Shown: in pieces, positions 63,255 through 64,000 of the stretch
How the letters are laid out: each line of letters starts with the position of its first letter
Numbering within the stretch: position 1 is the first letter of the stretch
Assembly (NCBI GenBank): GCA_900168235.1
Contig: FUZG01000003.1
Coordinates: 248,001 to 312,000, forward strand
Length of the DNA: 64,000 nt
Direction: 5' to 3'
From: Lachnospiraceae bacterium
Lineage (GTDB): Bacteria > Bacillota > Clostridia > Lachnospirales > Lachnospiraceae
Notes under the pieces: generated by a model
What the model was told of the DNA's origin: nothing
The model's input: the letters and a program-made list of their open reading frames with translations, nothing else
Databases searched by the model: none
Program-made: the position numbers and the translations under genes

Positions 63255-64000
63255 TTATTCATTAATATTTGCGTATTCTATATGAGGCTTAAAAAATAGT
63301 CCTGCGACCGCTCCGGTCCTGAGCATTTTTTTGCGGAGTGCTTTGTTATCCGCTGCCTCTTTTCCGATCCTTCTGCTGAGCTTGATATCATCACGTATTT
63401 CACGAAGAAGAGGCATGATGCCCTTCACCTTTGCCATATACATGCTGTTTCTGCGGTCATAATAGTACCGCTCTACTTTTTCCGCCGGGATCGTTATGAT
63501 ATCTGTTCCTTCATTAGCCCCCATCTTGTGGACTATCACACTGTCGAGATCCAGATACGCCGGTACATCTTTTTGTATCCGACGTGTATACTCTACATCA
63601 TCCCCGTAAATAAAGAAGTCCGCGATCGGCAGCGCTTCTTTTTTTGCAAGACTTAAGTTCACGAAGCAGCCAACAAATGAACATCTTCTTATTGTGAGCA
63701 GCCTCTCATGGTCTAACAGATCCAGGTCGCCGAAATCCCGGGCTTCCTGAACGTTCATTTTTGCGATACTGCCATCTGTCCAGCGAACAAGTGATGACAG
63801 GAATGAAAACTGATTTTTTAATACAGCTGCCTTTTTTACAAGGCTCTCCAGAGCATCTGCTTCCGGTATAGAATCATCATCCATGAGCCATGCGTAATCG
63901 TATCCGCCTTCGATCGCAAGGCGTACTCCTGCAGAAAAGCCTCCTGCACCACCGATATTTTTTCCTGTATTGTAATATCCGATCCTGTCATTCTTTAATG
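63255..64000 (-). CDS. GT2 galactofuranosyl/rhamnosyltransferase-like (5' end cut by window edge)
   Basis: The frame is open to the right edge, so the start is outside. The visible part has NTGKNIGGAGGFSAG and YAWLMDDDS at 63880-64000, the hallmark loop and DXD of GlfT2/WbbL-like GT2 enzymes, then FFIYGDDVEYTRR, which carries the catalytic-type Asp, and MGANEGTD. Members add galactofuranose or rhamnose. About 248 residues are visible, roughly the C-terminal 80 percent of the family length. Confidence 0.8.
   Translation of the reverse strand, partial: LKNDRIGYYNTGKNIGGAGGFSAGVRLAIEGGYDYAWLMDDDSIPEADALESLVKKAAVLKNQFSFLSSLVRWTDGSIAKMNVQEARDFGDLDLLDHERLLTIRRCSFVGCFVNLSLAKKEALPIADFFIYGDDVEYTRRIQKDVPAYLDLDSVIVHKMGANEGTDIITIPAEKVERYYYDRRNSMYMAKVKGIMPLLREIRDDIKLSRRIGKEAADNKALRKKMLRTGAVAGLFFKPHIEYANINE

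Noticed and set aside
1-64000. CRISPR array, tRNA or rRNA genes
   Set aside because: Looked for short regular repeats with unique spacers and for tRNA or rRNA motifs; none seen.

Overview
The window is a 64 kb stretch of a very large cell-surface polysaccharide locus, probably from an AT-rich anaerobic Firmicute of the Lachnospiraceae type. The support is low GC content, strong AGGAGG-like ribosome sites, a high-molecular-weight rubredoxin, LicD, TagF and IspD-like teichoic-acid-style genes, and Gram-positive secretion signals. The taxon is an inference; no rRNA or tRNA gene is present. Every intact gene lies on the minus strand, so the text is read from high to low coordinates.

Layout from right to left. 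64.0-53.0 kb is the most GC-rich part: a galactofuranosyl/rhamnosyl-type GT2 cut by the window edge, LicD, a cytidylyltransferase fused to a Gfo/Idh oxidoreductase, a GT2, a fucosyltransferase-like protein, an ABC exporter, a Gfo/Idh oxidoreductase fused to a glycerophosphodiesterase, and two sugar-isomerase TIM barrels. 53.0-50.2 kb holds a secreted protein with a structured 5' leader and a flavin reductase-rubredoxin. 50.2-48.2 kb is a RloA/RloB-like ATPase/Toprim pair. 47.9-43.5 kb is a TagF-like operon. 43.4-41.6 kb is an AAA/PD-(D/E)XK protein. 41.2-38.5 kb is LicD, an IspD-like cytidylyltransferase and an SDR. 38.6-36.8 kb is a second ATPase pair. 36.6-29.1 kb carries methyltransferase, cytidylyltransferase, DRE-TIM aldolase, KdsC-like phosphatase and transferase genes that look like a route to a CMP-activated acidic sugar. 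27.6-23.7 kb mixes a GT2 with transposon debris, an HNH gene and a dead restriction-like gene. 23.7-8.2 kb is very AT-rich: a broken GT32-like gene, GT4, four GT2s, a GDP-fucose-synthase-like SDR, a GT-C-like membrane protein and two methyltransferase-like multidomain proteins. 8.0-6.6 kb is a DUF4869/P-loop ATPase pair. 6.6-1 holds a second copy of the TIM-barrel pair, two membrane proteins and a WecE-like aminotransferase cut by the left edge.

The most striking feature is a roughly 90-100 residue Rossmann-like module (hydrophobic strand, then G-[AST]-G, often an aspartate-containing strand, G-hydrophobic-x-[IV], then a proline-containing turn). I count it in 17 genes, attached at either end of very different partners: GT2, GT4, GT32, GT-B, TIM-barrel isomerase, methyltransferase, HAD, ParB-like and cytidylyltransferase proteins. 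It looks like a shared tag on the enzymes of this locus and is my main candidate for an undescribed system.

Together the genes would make several nucleotide-activated building blocks (TDP-amino sugar, CDP-polyols, a CMP-keto acid), assemble them with about a dozen transferases, decorate them by methylation and LicD/TagF phosphotransfer, and export them through the ABC transporter and GT-C-type membrane proteins. Small ATPase/nuclease pairs that look like defence modules are interspersed.
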